A stretch of DNA of 64,000 bases from Arion vulgaris (GCA_020796225.1 CM036756.1:41845398-41909397); one strand, 5' to 3'; shown: positions 20,130 through 30,864, counted from the stretch's first letter. Numbers and translations: made by a program. The notes: generated from the letters alone by a model not told the origin.

Positions 20130-20990
20130 CATCTCTCTGTCCTAGTCAACTCGTTCAATCTTTTATAAGGAACTGAGTCCGATATTTTTGTTCTCTCATC
20201 AAAATTCGTTTCAGGGTTTCCCAGGGCGACTTCTCTTTCTTGAACTCTTTGCCTCCAACTTCTATACCTACTTTAGTATTTTTGGATCATTTCTTCTCAA
20301 GGTATGCACAACATCTCTCAATCTTATCCTTCTTCTTCTTCTTTGCGTTCGTTCTATACGACCAATTTTAACCACTCTTTGTGATATGTTTGATTTTTGT
20401 CAAGAACGTGTATACGTTGTACATTGGTTTAGTGGGCCCTAAACATATAGACTTCTACACGTTTAGGACATGTGCATCCGATTTCAGCCAAACATCCTTA
20501 GTCGCCTCTTACGACATGTGTGGCAGGTAACATTGTTTCTATTCTTTACATCCCAAATTTGGGCCCCGGTAACCACTCGGGCGACTCTTATCCTTCTTAT
20601 AACAGATGTTACTAGTGGTTGACCAGGCATTTATCTGATTTCATTCCTTCTCCTAAATTCGTCCCATTTTATGTTCATTATTTTTCGCAGACATCTATTT
20701 TCAAACTTTTTTCAATTTACTTTGGATATTTTTAGTAATTTTTCAACTCTCGCTGCATATGTTAAGATTAATACAACATTGACGTTGAAAATTCTTGATA
20801 TTGTTTACTTGTTGCTAAATATATTCTTGACCATTCCTATGCATTTCGTACGTTCTTTCCTAATCTGTTGTCTTCCTCGGTTATATGTCAAAGACATTCA
20901 TAATTTGAAAATTGTTCCAGAGTATCTCCATTTACCATTATGTTCAGTTGATTTGTCTCTGTTGTTGTTCTGATTACCATTGTTTATGTT
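20130..20990 (-). pseudogene. LINE RT C-terminal remnant, split by S-E
   Basis: Minus-strand reading from 20990 down gives 'MVNGDTLEQFSNYECL', 'ITEEDNRLGKNVRN' and further fragments after the SINE. The G..LE....Y.YLG..I.ED.R...EI..RI pattern identifies the region after the YADD box. SINE S-E interrupts it at 20330-20585. Confidence 0.65.
20330..20585 (-). mobile_element. S-E SINE with target duplication
   Basis: A full-length minus-strand S-E copy inserted in the LINE at 20130-20990. The 8-bp 'tcttatcc' flanks it (20322-20329 and 20586-20593). It is highly similar to the copy at 7729-7980. Confidence 0.85.
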
Positions 20991-21184
20991 TTCGCAATAT
21001 TAATAAAGAGAGAAAACTAATACAAACAAATTGTACAGAATCGTTGATAATTTAAACATGAAACATACAACGTAATGGACTTGTAACTATGAAAATAATA
21101 CATATAGTTATATTTACTTAACAGGAAAATTATTATCGTGTGTGATAATAAGAAGGGGAGATGACCCTAAAGCAGAGACGGACA

Positions 21185-21448
21185 GACCTTCATATATTAT
21201 TAAAGTTAATTGCATATCCTTTACAAGACTTTGCGAATCAACGCCAGCTGTGTAACGCTGTTTGTAATTTTTCTAGGCATTATTACGTTCAATAGTTTGC
21301 CATTGCTTTCTGAACGGGTGGTGCCATCGCCCTTTGTAAAAATCCACGCGAAACAATTTGCAACCAAACTGTCCGCAGCATGATTCGAACTCAGAACGTC
21401 GTGGTTAATAGACCTAGTCACTAACCCCTAAACCACAGACGCCACCCA
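21185..21448 (-). mobile_element. S-D SINE, near full length
   Basis: The minus-strand head at 21448 is 'gcgtctgtggtttagggg'; 'tggtttagggg' fits an A box, and 'gagttcgaatcatgc' about 45 bp later is close to a perfect B box. The body includes 'cagaaagcaatggcaaac' and ends near 'aaggatatgcaattaac'. Confidence 0.8.
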
Positions 21449-21477
21449 TATATTATTACCGGAGTTAATTGGTATCT

Positions 21478-21720
21478 CTATGGTGAAGTGTTTAAGACTT
21501 TTGCCTGTTGTTCTGAAGGTTGTAGGTTCAAATATGGACCAAGTCCGATGTGAAATTTATTCATGAGATCCCTAGGATTGTTGCTAGAGCTACGGAGTTT
21601 GTACTTTATTGATATACTCTCGGTAGATGGCAGGAAATTTCTGACGACACAATGAGTCATATGGGGACACCCGGTGCAACGATGTCAATCCTACGCCATT
21701 AGAACCTTTTTAGACCTTTT
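21478..21720 (+). mobile_element. S-A SINE copy
   Basis: Head 'tctatggtgaagtgtttaag', B-box-like 'gtaggttcaaatatgg', middle 'ctaggattgttgctagag', end 'cccggtgcaacgatgtcaat'. This is the same head subtype (tatggtgaagtg) as in the 49-bp satellite. Confidence 0.8.
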
Positions 21721-21859
21721 TACAGGCCAGATCTGAAATAAATAATAAAAGAAATAACGAACCCTTCTAGAAATTAATTAATATTCAAGCACATGAAAAC
21801 GAACATATTGTCGAAATCATATTACTGAATAGATGAGGAAGACGGGGAGTAGGTTGAAC

Positions 21860-21861
<2 letters not shown>

Positions 21862-21896
<35 letters not shown>
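21862..21896. repeat. (AG)n microsatellite
   Basis: About 17 uninterrupted AG units. Confidence 0.9.
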
Positions 21897-21898
<2 letters not shown>

Positions 21899-22086
21899 AG
21901 TTAAAGGGTGAGAAAAAAACAATTTAACTCAAAATTGTAAATGGCTAGCTTTCAGATTTAATGAAATTGTTGTGCTTGAACTTCCAGTAGAAAGCTTGTA
22001 TAAATATGGTGGTGTTTGGCTAACATGAGCGTGAAATGAGGTTTACAGATGTTCATCAGTTAATCAAATTCTTGTTTTTATTTTAG

Positions 22087-22271
22087 CCCACTTCATTTTG
22101 GGACAACAATTGTTTACAGAAATAAGCAATGTCAAACAGTTGATGCAAGGGCATGGCCTGAATGTCGACCTGCCTTGGAAAAACCTGACTGACATGAAGC
22201 TGACATCCCAGTTGGTGGTCTACCCTGGTCAAGCGCATGACAAGAGATCGTCGAAGAAGATGAAACAGTGA
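22087..22271 (+). CDS. Candidate terminal exon of an unidentified protein
   Basis: A T-rich tract and AG at 22085-22086 ('cttgtttttattttag') form a strong acceptor. The following frame is open for 60 codons to TGA at 22269. The product reads 'HFILGQQLFTEISNVKQLMQ', 'GHGLNVDLPWKNLTDMKLTS', 'QLVVYPGQAHDKRSSKKMKQ'. The composition is that of a real protein, with a basic Lys/Arg-rich C-terminus and no transposon motif. I do not recognise the family. Two overlapping AATAAA signals follow at 22335-22345, which fits a last exon with a 3' UTR of about 90 bp. No upstream exon was recognised, so it may be the end of a gene whose other exons lie beyond the window, or a stranded fragment. Confidence 0.5.
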
Positions 22272-22334
22272 TACCCCCTATTTGATGTGACCATTGACTA
22301 CTCCTTGTGGAGGAAATAAGTTGAATAGAAGTTC

Positions 22335-22345
22335 AATAAAATAAA
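22335..22345 (+). promoter_or_regulatory. Poly(A) signal
   Basis: Two overlapping AATAAA hexamers (22335-22340 and 22340-22345), 64 bp after the stop codon of the candidate terminal exon. Confidence 0.5.
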
Positions 22346-22589
22346 GATATTCCACTTTGATGTTCATCTATTCTTTGTCGTTTAAGTCAATAATATCCAT
22401 TTGCATGTTCGCAGAAACAATCGTTGGATGTCGACTACGAAATATGGTGAGAAACACTTCAACCTTGTTTGATTTGATGTAAACATTTCAAATGCTCCAC
22501 GATCTGGTAGTGAACGTTATAACCGACTTCAGTTGCTGGAGATGGCTCTCTAAGTGTTACACAAAAATTAGAATATTACTTTCCACACT

Positions 22590-23632
22590 TTTAGTTTCTT
22601 ATGGAATGTCTTGATGTCCATGTACACATATAGCAATATTTCCTTCTTGCAGATTACTTCCTACAGTTCCAGTTTCTTATGGAATGTTTTGATGTCTATG
22701 TACACATATAGCAATATTTCCTTCTTGCAGATTACTTCCTACAGTTCCAGTTTCTTATGGAATGTTTTGATGTCCATGTACACATATAGCAATATTTCCT
22801 TCTTGCAGATTACTTCCCATACTTTCAGTTTCTTATGGAATGTCTTGATGTCCATGTACACATATAGCAATATTTCCTTCTTGCAGATTACTTCCCAAAC
22901 TTTCAGTTTCTTATGGAATGTTTTGATGTCCATCTACACATATAGAAATATTTCCTTCTTGCAGATTACTTCCTACAGTTCCAGTTTCTTATGGAATGTT
23001 TTGATGTCCATGTACACATATAGCAATATTTCCTTCTTGCAGATTACTTCCTACAGTTTCAGTTTCTTATGGAATGTCTTGATGTCCATGTACACATATA
23101 GCAATATTTCCTTCTTGCAGATTACTTCCTACAGTTCCAGTTTCTTATGGAATGTTTTGATGTCTATGTACACATATAGCAATATTTCCTTCTTACAGAT
23201 TACTTCCTACAGTTCCAGTTTCTTATGGAATATCTTGATGTCCATGTACACATATAGCAATATTTCCTTCTTGCAGATTACTTCCTACAGTTCCAGTTTC
23301 TTATGGAATGTCTTGATGTCCATGTACACATATAGCAATATTTCCTTCTTACAGATTACTTCCTACAGTTCCAGTTTCTTATGGAATATCTTGTTGTCCA
23401 TGTACACATATAGCAATATTTCCTTCTTGCAGATTACTTCCTACAGTTCCAGTTTCTTATGGAATATCTTGATGTCCATGTACACATATAGCAATATTTC
23501 ATTCTTGCAGATTACTTCCTACAGTTCCAGTTTCTTATGGAATGTCTTGATGTCCATCTACACATATAGCAGTATTTCCTTCTTGCAGATTACTTCCCAC
23601 AATTTCAGTTTATTATGGAATATCTTGATGTG
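22590..23632. repeat. 78-bp minisatellite, ~13 copies, open in frame
   Basis: Units of 78 bp (26 codons) with 'ttatggaatgtcttgatgtc', a 'tacacatatagcaatatttc' block and 'cttcttgcagattacttcc'. As the period is a multiple of three and the unit lacks a stop in one frame, a 352-codon frame runs through (unit 'MSMYTYSNISFLQITSYS' plus eight residues). The reverse frame is also partly open. I do not think it is a gene: the frame is a repeat by-product with no independent start context. Each unit carries the acceptor-like 'tttccttcttgcag'. It lies about 250 bp after the poly(A) signal. Confidence 0.9.
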
Positions 23633-23825
23633 TCCCCAGATTTTGAACACTAACTTGAGGCTAAGATAATTCAAGTGTTGGGCTCTACAACTAAACAGAC
23701 AAACCGACAGATGCCCAGAAAGGCATGGCAGGGTTATCTTTTATCTCCATGAAAACGAAAATCTCACTTCGAATGTCATAAATTCACCTTATAATTTTAC
23801 ACCGATTTGTCGAGTACTTTAGACC

Positions 23826-23985
23826 GGTAATTAAAATGTCCATACTTTGAGTTGATGTCTTGTGGTAATTAAAATGTCCATACTTTGAGTTGATGTCTTG
23901 TGGTAATTAAAATGTCCATACTTTGAGTTGATGTCTTGTGGTAATTAAAATGTCCATACTTTGAGTTGAAGTCTTGTGGTAATTC
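23826..23985. repeat. 38-bp minisatellite, ~4 copies
   Basis: Units beginning 'ggtaattaaaatgtccatac', with one substitution in the last copy. Confidence 0.9.
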
Positions 23986-24026
23986 TTGAAGCTCGCTTAA
24001 TTTACATCTTATAGGTTCTATTAGAT

Positions 24027-24475
24027 TATATAGGGGCTCTCTGTGAAGCTGAGGTAGATGATCGCCTCTCCCTCCTAAGGTACTTGGTTTGTTCCGATGT
24101 GGAGCGATTAGTATATTTTTAAAGAGAAATCTGATACATGTAGGTGAGATCGAGTAAATAGTCCTATCGGAGACGGAAGATAAGAGGTAGTTCCCGTGTA
24201 CAAGTTGAGCACCTAAAACAACCCGTGACAGTTTAAAACCAAGAACAGTAAGCTAGAAAGTTGCTGCTCGAACCGGACCAAAATTCGTCACAATGATTGA
24301 AATAGAAATCCTAAACATGTTTTTACCCATCTTCAAAGTTACAACGGGGACGCTTGTCTGTGCTACGGAGCTCGTACACTGTCGCTGAGATCTTCCTCTC
24401 TAAGAGAGAGATCGGATCATACATGTTATATTCACTGAAGTGCAATGATGATGACCATATCAATACATAAATAAA
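24027..24475 (+). mobile_element. S-B SINE, near full length
   Basis: A plus-strand S-B copy ('gtacttggtttgttccgatg' head region, 'cctatcggagacggaaga', 'aacggggacgcttgtctg', 'gaagtgcaatgatgatg') ending in an A/CAAT-rich tail. Confidence 0.75.
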
Positions 24476-24663
24476 TCAATAAATCAATCGATAATGTGAT
24501 CTCTGATATAGGGCCATTTCCAATCATTAATGTCAATTTTTGTTTAATTGAAGGCCTAAGTGTATATACATTTTTAATGAAACTTTTGCTTGGTCAAAAT
24601 TTCTTGACGTGCTGTTCTGATCCATGAGCAGTAAGTTGTTCTCGCCTGCCATATAGTTTAGAA

Positions 24664-25261
24664 CAGCGTTTCCCACAGTGGGCGGTACCGCCCCCAGTGG
24701 GCGCTGCAGCATTCTAGGGGAGCGATAGTAGATTCAGAAGAATTTGGGGGTGGGGGTGGAGGGTGGAAGGGGGTGTGTTCAGGCGATTAGGGATCGGTGG
24801 CTCCTTAAAGAAGAAATTAATAATATATATTTTAAAATAAAATTATTTTCGTGATTTTGCGATTGAATAATAATTTAAAATTTGAACTCTGCATTTAAAT
24901 TCATCGTATGCCCGTCTTACACGATCCATTTCTTTATCAATTTTCTATTTCATGTATATAATAATTGGAAAATTGACCATGTATTACAGAAATATATATC
25001 AATTCTCTATGTCAAAGAGATATATATAGGGGGCGTTGGTAAACTGTTGTAATGTGAGGGGCGTTACAAAGTTTATGTTGTGCAAAGTGGACAGTGGACA
25101 GTGGACAGTGGACAGTGGACAGTGCAAAGTGGACAGTGGACAGTGGACAGTGGACAGTGGACAGTGGACAGTGGACAGTGGACAGTGGACAGTGGACAGT
25201 GGACAGTGGACAGTGGACAGTGGACAGTGGACAGTGGGCCGAAAATGTTTGGAAATCTATG
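24664..25261 (+). mobile_element. Non-autonomous hAT element 1, 8-bp target duplication
   Basis: Begins 'cagcgtttcccacagtgggc' and ends 'atgtttggaaatctatg', with short imperfect inverted ends. The 8-bp 'gtttagaa' flanks it perfectly (24656-24663 and 25262-25269), the hallmark of hAT insertion. No transposase is encoded. It is related throughout to elements at 36302 and 49562. Its right part is enlarged by the 7-bp repeat. Confidence 0.92.
25086..25237. repeat. 7-bp repeat (agtggac)n grown inside a hAT end
   Basis: About 21 units of 'agtggac'. In sister elements this spot reads 'gcaaagtgggcggtggg', so a near-duplicate 7-mer already present seems to have been amplified. The frames read VDSGQWT repeats but are by-products. 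Confidence 0.9.
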
Positions 25262-25269
25262 GTTTAGAA

Positions 25270-25715
25270 AACTGGACATCTATGGAAAGGTTTTATTCTC
25301 TGCATTAAATACGGAAAGGGAGATATGGTTAGGAGGTAGACAGAGATACTGGGAATTGCTGTTAATGGGAGTTTTACATCAATAAGGTCAGACTGTGCCA
25401 TTTAATCTAAGCAAACGATCGCACTAGACATAACAAGACTTATGTCTTCATCTAGCTCATTTAGGCGTCAGCTGCAATTTAGAGAGAAAAAATAAGCAAA
25501 GGCGAATGTTTATGCATCTGTACTAGAAATATTACTTGTTCGCACATCGGCTAAACCAAAATTGAAGTTAAGACAAGTTTTAAGCGCTTATATTACATTA
25601 TTAGTGTTTTAAGTAGTGTAAAACAAGTTAGTACCATAGAAAACATAGTATATTCCAAGAGTAACCAAACCGACTTAACGCAAACCAACCTTGCAGATCT
25701 AACGAAGAAACATCA
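25270..25715. other. No gene seen
   Basis: AT-rich sequence with no supported feature. Confidence 0.4.
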
Positions 25716-25721
25716 GGAAAA

Positions 25722-25885
25722 CAAATACAAGCACATTAAACCAACGAAACACACATACAAGCACACTAAACCTACGAAACACACATACAAGCACACTAAA
25801 CCAACGGAACACATATACAAGCACACTAAACCAACGGAACACACATACAAGCACACTAAACCAACGGAACACACATACAAGACAG
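25722..25885. repeat. 30-bp minisatellite, ~5 copies
   Basis: Units of 30 bp around 'acacacatacaagcacacta' with 'aaccaacgg' between. Confidence 0.9.
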
Positions 25886-26119
25886 TAGATAACGAATTTT
25901 GCAGTTTTCAAGAAAGATAGCTTCTGATTATTTGTGTATTATATACCACAACAAGTGAATAGGAGTTTTAAGAACCCCAGGAAGTACCGGGACCGATGAA
26001 TATGGTAAATCAATAGACTGTGAATAAGTATTAAGGGCCTCTGGAATATCATCACATACATTTATGTTTAAACTGGAATTAAAAAGAACCAAAGAAACAT
26101 ACAACAAAATAGAAGCTCA

Positions 26120-26375
26120 AGTGTGAAAGGTAACCTAGAGAATAGAAGGTAACCCACCGAATGAAAGTAGATAAAGAGAATAGAAGGTAAAACACCGAAT
26201 GAAAGTAGATAAAGAGAATAGAAGGTAACCCACCGAATGAAAGTAGATAAAGAGAATAGAAGGTAACCCACCGAATGAAAGTAGATAAAGAGAATAGAAG
26301 GTAAAACACCGAATGAAAGTAGATAAAGAGAATAGAAGGTAACCCACCGAATGAAAGTAGATAAAGAGAATGAAA
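26120..26375. repeat. 38-bp minisatellite, ~6.5 copies
   Basis: Units 'aatagaaggtaacccaccga' plus 'atgaaagtagataaagag'. An alternating variant (acacc for ccacc) recurs in units two and five, which hints at block duplication. Reverse frames read hydrophobic FSLYLLSFGGLPSI repeats, a by-product. Confidence 0.9.
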
Positions 26376-26379
26376 GGTA

Positions 26380-26880
26380 ACCCTCAGGACAGAAGGGGAA
26401 CGAAATAATGAAAATGAATCCACAGAACGAAGGTGTGTCAGGAGAATAGACAATAGCTCAAAAAAGGAATGGAGACCATGAGAATGAAAGGTTAACTATC
26501 TTAATTCAAGAGACTTGTCACATTTATGGAAAGTTCACACAGCCAACATAATTATAATTTACGAATGATGTATGATCGTGATGTAGAGTGTTACTGTCAA
26601 AAGATGTATATTGATTCTGTCTGATGTTATCACTCCTCCATAAGTCTATAAAGAATAAACGAACTGACGTAAAACTAACGAAATATAGATACATATAACC
26701 AAATATGAATTCAAGAGATGAAGCACAACAAAACAAGAAGAAACGTTATTACTATGATTGACAACTATGAAGTTGGAAGTGAGGCTCGACTGAATAGCGA
26801 GGGACACTGGTGATAAGCAAAGGAAAACTTAACGCAAAAATTAGTCTTATACGTCATGATTTCTTCTGAATTCATGAGGT
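26380..26880. other. No gene seen
   Basis: AT-rich sequence without a supported feature. Confidence 0.4.
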
Positions 26881-26883
26881 AGG

Positions 26884-26885
<2 letters not shown>

Positions 26886-26926
<41 letters not shown>
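26886..26926. repeat. (TG)n microsatellite
   Basis: About 20 uninterrupted TG units. Confidence 0.95.
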
Positions 26927-26928
<2 letters not shown>

Positions 26929-26929
26929 G

Positions 26930-27240
26930 GAGGAAGGAAACGATAACCCCTCCCCAAAAAATCCTATAAAACTATGGTTTACATAGTTTACATTGAACAC
27001 ATTTTATTTATGTGAAATTATGTGAAACTAACTTTTTTAAATTTCAACGGAATAAAGACAGAAATAAAAGAAAAAATAAATTCTGATTGTATGGTAAAAA
27101 AAATAAAATACAGCGCAATTTATTTCGTTCTTGTTTTTTTGTACAAGTTGCGCTGTTTCGTTTTCGACTAAAGTCCACATTTCAGATTCCTTGGTGGATT
27201 TGTTAATGCCGAAAATTAAAAGAGACATCCGTCGGTCTGT
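26930..27240. other. No gene seen
   Basis: A/T-rich spacer with several A and T runs. Confidence 0.4.
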
Positions 27241-27244
27241 TAAT

Positions 27245-27440
27245 AGCCTCCATTATATGTAAGTTATTGCACTTGATTCGCAGGAGCGTTGTGCCAGGAT
27301 CAAATTTCCCAGCTAGAGATTGATTTTTCCGACTGTGTCAAATCTACCCGTCTTAGTTGGTTGCCGGATAAACACTGGAAAGTAAAGGCGATCAGCGTGT
27401 GGTTGACTACATCACACATTGTGGACTATTTGTGAAAGAA
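27245..27440 (+). mobile_element. S-G SINE copy, degenerate
   Basis: Contains 'gaaagtaaaggcgatcagcg' and 'ggttgactacatcacac', which match the S-G body at 53.7, 54.4 and 61.8 kb. The tRNA-like head is poorly kept ('aggatcaaatttccc'). Confidence 0.5.
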
Positions 27441-27540
27441 AAAGAGTATAACGCATTATTCCGCAATATACAACATGGTATAAAAACGGGTTGTTTACTT
27501 TACATATTCGTGGGTCTGTAGTGGAAACTAAAAATTCGAC

Positions 27541-27617
27541 GTGGTTCTACTAAAAACCACGACACTGGGCAACAACCTGGTAGCATTGTGACGACAAAAG
27601 AAGAAGAAGAAGAAGTA
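27541..27617 (+). mobile_element. LINE 3' tail with GAA run
   Basis: 'gggcaacaacctggtagcat' and 'gtgacgacaaaagaagaag' match the extreme 3' end of the LINE at 7207-7620. It is an extremely 5'-truncated insertion. Confidence 0.6.
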
Positions 27618-27619
27618 GT

Positions 27620-28125
27620 TGAAACTGTAGACGTGGATACAAGACTATACTATAGATTGTACTATAGTCCGTTAAACAAGTCATGTTCAAAGTCCAATAT
27701 AAATTGCAGAAAAACCATCAATTCTACAGCAGCGAAACTCTGCATCCAATCTTAGAATGATACCGACACAAATGTGTGATGGAAGAAATTGCTATAGGAT
27801 AACATGATTTTGTGATATAACGGTTTCCTGTGATTTTGTAGGCATATTTGGCGAGTCTGAAATGAAATTTTAATTTTGCAACGATCATAAAACTCGACAA
27901 CTGAGTGTTAATAGTTGTTAAAGGATTGGAAGGTCAAAGTTTCCCGTATAATATGTGGAACAGGCCAAGAGCATTATGTATTCTCAAGGCGCCTAGTTAG
28001 TAATTTGCATGAACTGTTAGCATTTATACGGATGGCTATCTGATTAAAGCAGCTTGGAAATAGAAAAGTTACCGATGAATTTTCATAGCTTCTTTAGTTG
28101 ATTTTAACTGTACCTTAACTGTATT
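27620..28125. other. No gene seen
   Basis: No exon, RNA gene or repeat that I can support. Confidence 0.4.
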
Positions 28126-28129
28126 AGGG

Positions 28130-28555
28130 AATCCTCTGTGGCGTAGAGGTTAGTTCCTTGCCTCTCGTTCTAAAGGTACTCGGTTCGCTCCCTCGTAGAG
28201 CCATCGATATATTTTTCCAGAGATCCCTTTTCTCAGTGTAGGTGAGATCGAGTTCCTAGTCTTATCGGAGACAGACGATACAACGTAGGTTCCGTGTTCA
28301 ATTTGAGCCCTTGACAGTTAAAATCGAGAAGAGCATGCTGGAAAGCAGCTGCCCGGGCAAAATTCATTAGAAAGAAAACAAAACTAAAATTCCTACAAAT
28401 ATATCTTCATCATCTTCAAAATTACATCGGGGACCCTTGCCGGTGCTACGGGGTTCGTGCACTGCAGCTGAGATCTTCCTGTGTAGGAAAGAGATCGGAG
28501 AACATATGGTTACTCACCGAAGTGCAATGATGATGGTCCTATCAATCAATTGATC
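28130..28555 (+). mobile_element. S-B SINE, best-preserved copy
   Basis: Head 'tctgtggcgtagaggttag' (A box 'tggcgtagagg'), B-box-like 'actcggttcgctccc', the 'cttatcggagacagacgat' and 'ggggacccttgccggtgc' body blocks, and 'gtgcaatgatgatggtcc' before a short CAAT tail. At about 425 bp this is long for a SINE. Confidence 0.8.
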
Positions 28556-28754
28556 AAACAATAGTAAATTGTTACTCACTTTTATCGTTATATTTTACAT
28601 TTTGATCAGCTATCTTTTCGTGGAAAATTGGTATGAAAGTAAATATCATCTGGTCTTGAGATATGCGTTAAGTACTATATATATGATTACATGTTTGTTT
28701 AATTCTGTAGATATCAATATTTATAGAGCTGTTTTAATATTTATTATCACGCCG

Positions 28755-29270
28755 GTGAGGTGTCGGGGTCTGCAAGGTAAGCAAAGAATAGTAACACTGC
28801 GACCTACAAGGCATGTCATAAGAGGCGACTTATGTAGGACCTAGGGAAGCTACCTTAGTAAACAAAGAAAAAGTTAATTACATATCCTTTACAGGACTTT
28901 GCGAATCAACCCCAGCTTTTTAAAGCTGCTTGTGATTTATCTAAGCATTATTACGTTTAGGAGTTTGTCATTGCTTTCTGAACAGGTGGTGTCATCATCC
29001 TTTTATAACAATCTACGCGAAACAATTTGCAACCAAACTGTCCGCAGCGTGATTCGAACTCAGAACTTCGGGGTTAATAGACCGAGTCACTATCCCCTAA
29101 GCCACAGACGCCATCTAGTAAATAAAAGCATCGTAGAAATCGAATGTGCTGGCCTAGTTTTAGACGCATAACTGGAACAACGTACAATCGCTCCTAGGCT
29201 CAGATCACATCAAATCACTCAGAGTGGAACAAGTGGTCGTTATAGAGCGTTCGAAGAAGAAGAAGAAGAT
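28755..29270 (+). mobile_element. S-C SINE split by an S-D SINE
   Basis: The 5' half (to 28872) has 'ggcatgtcataagaggcgac' and the 3' half (from 29114) has 'gaatgtgctggcctag' and the GAA tail. Together they give one S-C copy with an S-D inserted at the usual 'agtaaataaa' spot. Confidence 0.8.
28873..29113 (-). mobile_element. S-D SINE nested in S-C
   Basis: A minus-strand S-D copy, about 85 percent like the one at 21185-21448. The flanks 'tagtaaacaaag' and 'tagtaaataaaag' are a diverged target-site duplication. Confidence 0.8.
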
Positions 29271-29329
29271 TTATTATCATACTACTTATCTTTCTAGTGC
29301 TTCTCATTGAGTTCTTAGAACACTTTATT

Positions 29330-29620
29330 TACATGAAATTATAAAATAAGCGGGAGGAACAGATTAAATGTTCTGGACAACTAGCAAGAATGCTCTGGTA
29401 TTGTCTACCACAGAGGGCTACACAGAAAATGTATGAGTACAGATCAAGAGGAAGACACCGCAAAAGATGGAGCGACGACCTCATGAACAGCCCTAAGAAA
29501 ATAAATAACAGCTTACAAAGTGCATTAAAACAAGCACACACAAGATTACTAACTTTCCCGATCCCTAACACGTCTATAAAGAAGTAAACAGTTGAAGAGA
29601 AGAAGAAGAAGAAAAAAATA
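29330..29620 (+). pseudogene. LINE C-terminal remnant with GAA tail
   Basis: Reads 'KCSGQLARMLWYCLPQRA' and 'YEYRSRGRHRKRWSDDLMNS', the W.G...R......RGR.RKRW.DD pattern, and ends in a run of AAG/GAA units. Confidence 0.65.
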
Positions 29621-29639
29621 GAACAAAATTACCACTGTA

Positions 29640-29930
29640 AATGCTGACTTAGATCATTTACATTTCCTCACTTTGTCTGCATTCAACTGTTGACACTGAT
29701 ATTTGTAAAGCGATTTCCTGATTGATGGAGAAGCATCAGATAATAGAACTGAACGTGGTATGTGAGATTGTTAGATTGCACTATGAATACGATTAACATT
29801 TGTCAACCTCGTACAGATTTGTATATTTGCTAGAAGGAAATGATTTGTGGATTGTTCTTTTATAATTCAGACCGTTTCAATGGCATGATCTGATGTCTAC
29901 TAGTACGTCGATCCCACACGTTGCACACAT
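29640..29930. other. No gene seen
   Basis: Spacer with no supported feature. Confidence 0.4.
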
Positions 29931-29934
29931 TAAC

Positions 29935-30212
29935 TCTTCTTCTTCTTCTTCTTCTGCAAACGTTCCATATCGACCACTTGTTATCCACTCTTTGTGATTT
30001 GTATGTGATCCAAGCCTAAGAGCGATTGTACGTTGTGCCATTTATGCGCATACAAGTAGCCCAGCATATCCGATTTATACGGCGCTTTTTTATTTACTAG
30101 GGTAGCTTCCCTAGACCCCTACTTTAATCGCCTCTTACGACATGCGCGCCTTGTAGGTGGCGGTGTTACTATTCTTTGTTTCCCTTGAGAGCCCTAGCAA
30201 TACGCAGGCGAG
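29935..30212 (-). mobile_element. S-C SINE, near full length
   Basis: A minus-strand S-C copy with a long GAA tail (reading ttc on the plus strand at 29938-29955), core 'catgtcgtaagaggcg' (rearranged by an extra 'gcgcg') and head near 30205. Confidence 0.75.
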
Positions 30213-30242
30213 ACTCATTAACTCTGAGTATCGAAAATCGGG

Positions 30243-30455
30243 GCATATCCTTTACAGGACTTAGCCATCAACCACAGTAAAATAGTTGTAATTTTTCTAG
30301 GCACCACTTATACGTTCAGTAGTTTGCCATTGCTGTCTGTACGGTAAGGTCATTTTTACCGTTCGTTACTTCCAAACTGCCCGCGGGGGAGTTTAAACCA
30401 GGTACGCTTAGGGTGTGATAGAGCTCACTACCTCTTAAGCTACAGACGCCAACTT
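30243..30455 (-). mobile_element. S-D SINE (second subtype)
   Basis: Head 'gcgtctgtagcttaagagg' on the minus strand. The B-box position 'ctggtttaaactccc' is degenerate. The body has 'agacagcaatggcaaac'. It belongs with the 50478 copy, which also has 'cgtagcttaagtgg'. Confidence 0.7.
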
Positions 30456-30584
30456 GTATTCTGAGTATAAGTACACGAAAAGCACGTTAATAATTTCTGT
30501 TTTGTAGAACACAATTTTCAATAGAACACCATATTATTATATCATATATCAGAATATCCATTATCTATTGTCTTTCCCAGGTCA

Positions 30585-30860
30585 TCATCATCATCATCAA
30601 ATAGCTTGTTCGGAGCAGAACTTTGCCACCTCAAAAGTCCGAAATTTATCTCTCTCCTAGGCCAGATGTCCCGCCTCTGCAGCCGTCATATTCAAACCAC
30701 CAGTTACATCCTGAACCCATTTTCTGAGTGATCTTCCTCTTCTTCACTTTGCCGGTATGCCTTCTTCCATGATGGTCTTCTCCAGCAATTCGTTTCTTTT
30801 GATATGTAAAAAATACCTCAATTTTCTCTTTCTTATTTGTAGCATCAGCTAGTTTTCTTT
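30585..30860 (-). pseudogene. L-X LINE 3' end
   Basis: The reverse strand gives a YFLHIKRNELLEKTIMEE-like block, then 'GIPAKMKKRKITQKMG', followed by an EAK.CS-type end. Compare copies at 31862, 34215 and 48640. Confidence 0.6.
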
Positions 30861-30864
30861 GATT

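Noticed and set aside
22611..23669. 352-codon open frame as a repetitive membrane protein gene
   Set aside because: It is produced by a 78-bp array whose length is a multiple of three. No start context, no non-repeat domain, and the reverse strand is also partly open.
25036..25385. VDSGQWT-repeat protein
   Set aside because: It is the translated 7-bp repeat inside a hAT element.
26068..26453. Hydrophobic repeat protein on the minus strand
   Set aside because: Frame-shadow of the 38-bp minisatellite. Several overlapping frames are equally open.
28569..28844. 91-codon membrane protein
   Set aside because: The second half is SINE S-C and the first half is AT-rich sequence giving random hydrophobic residues.
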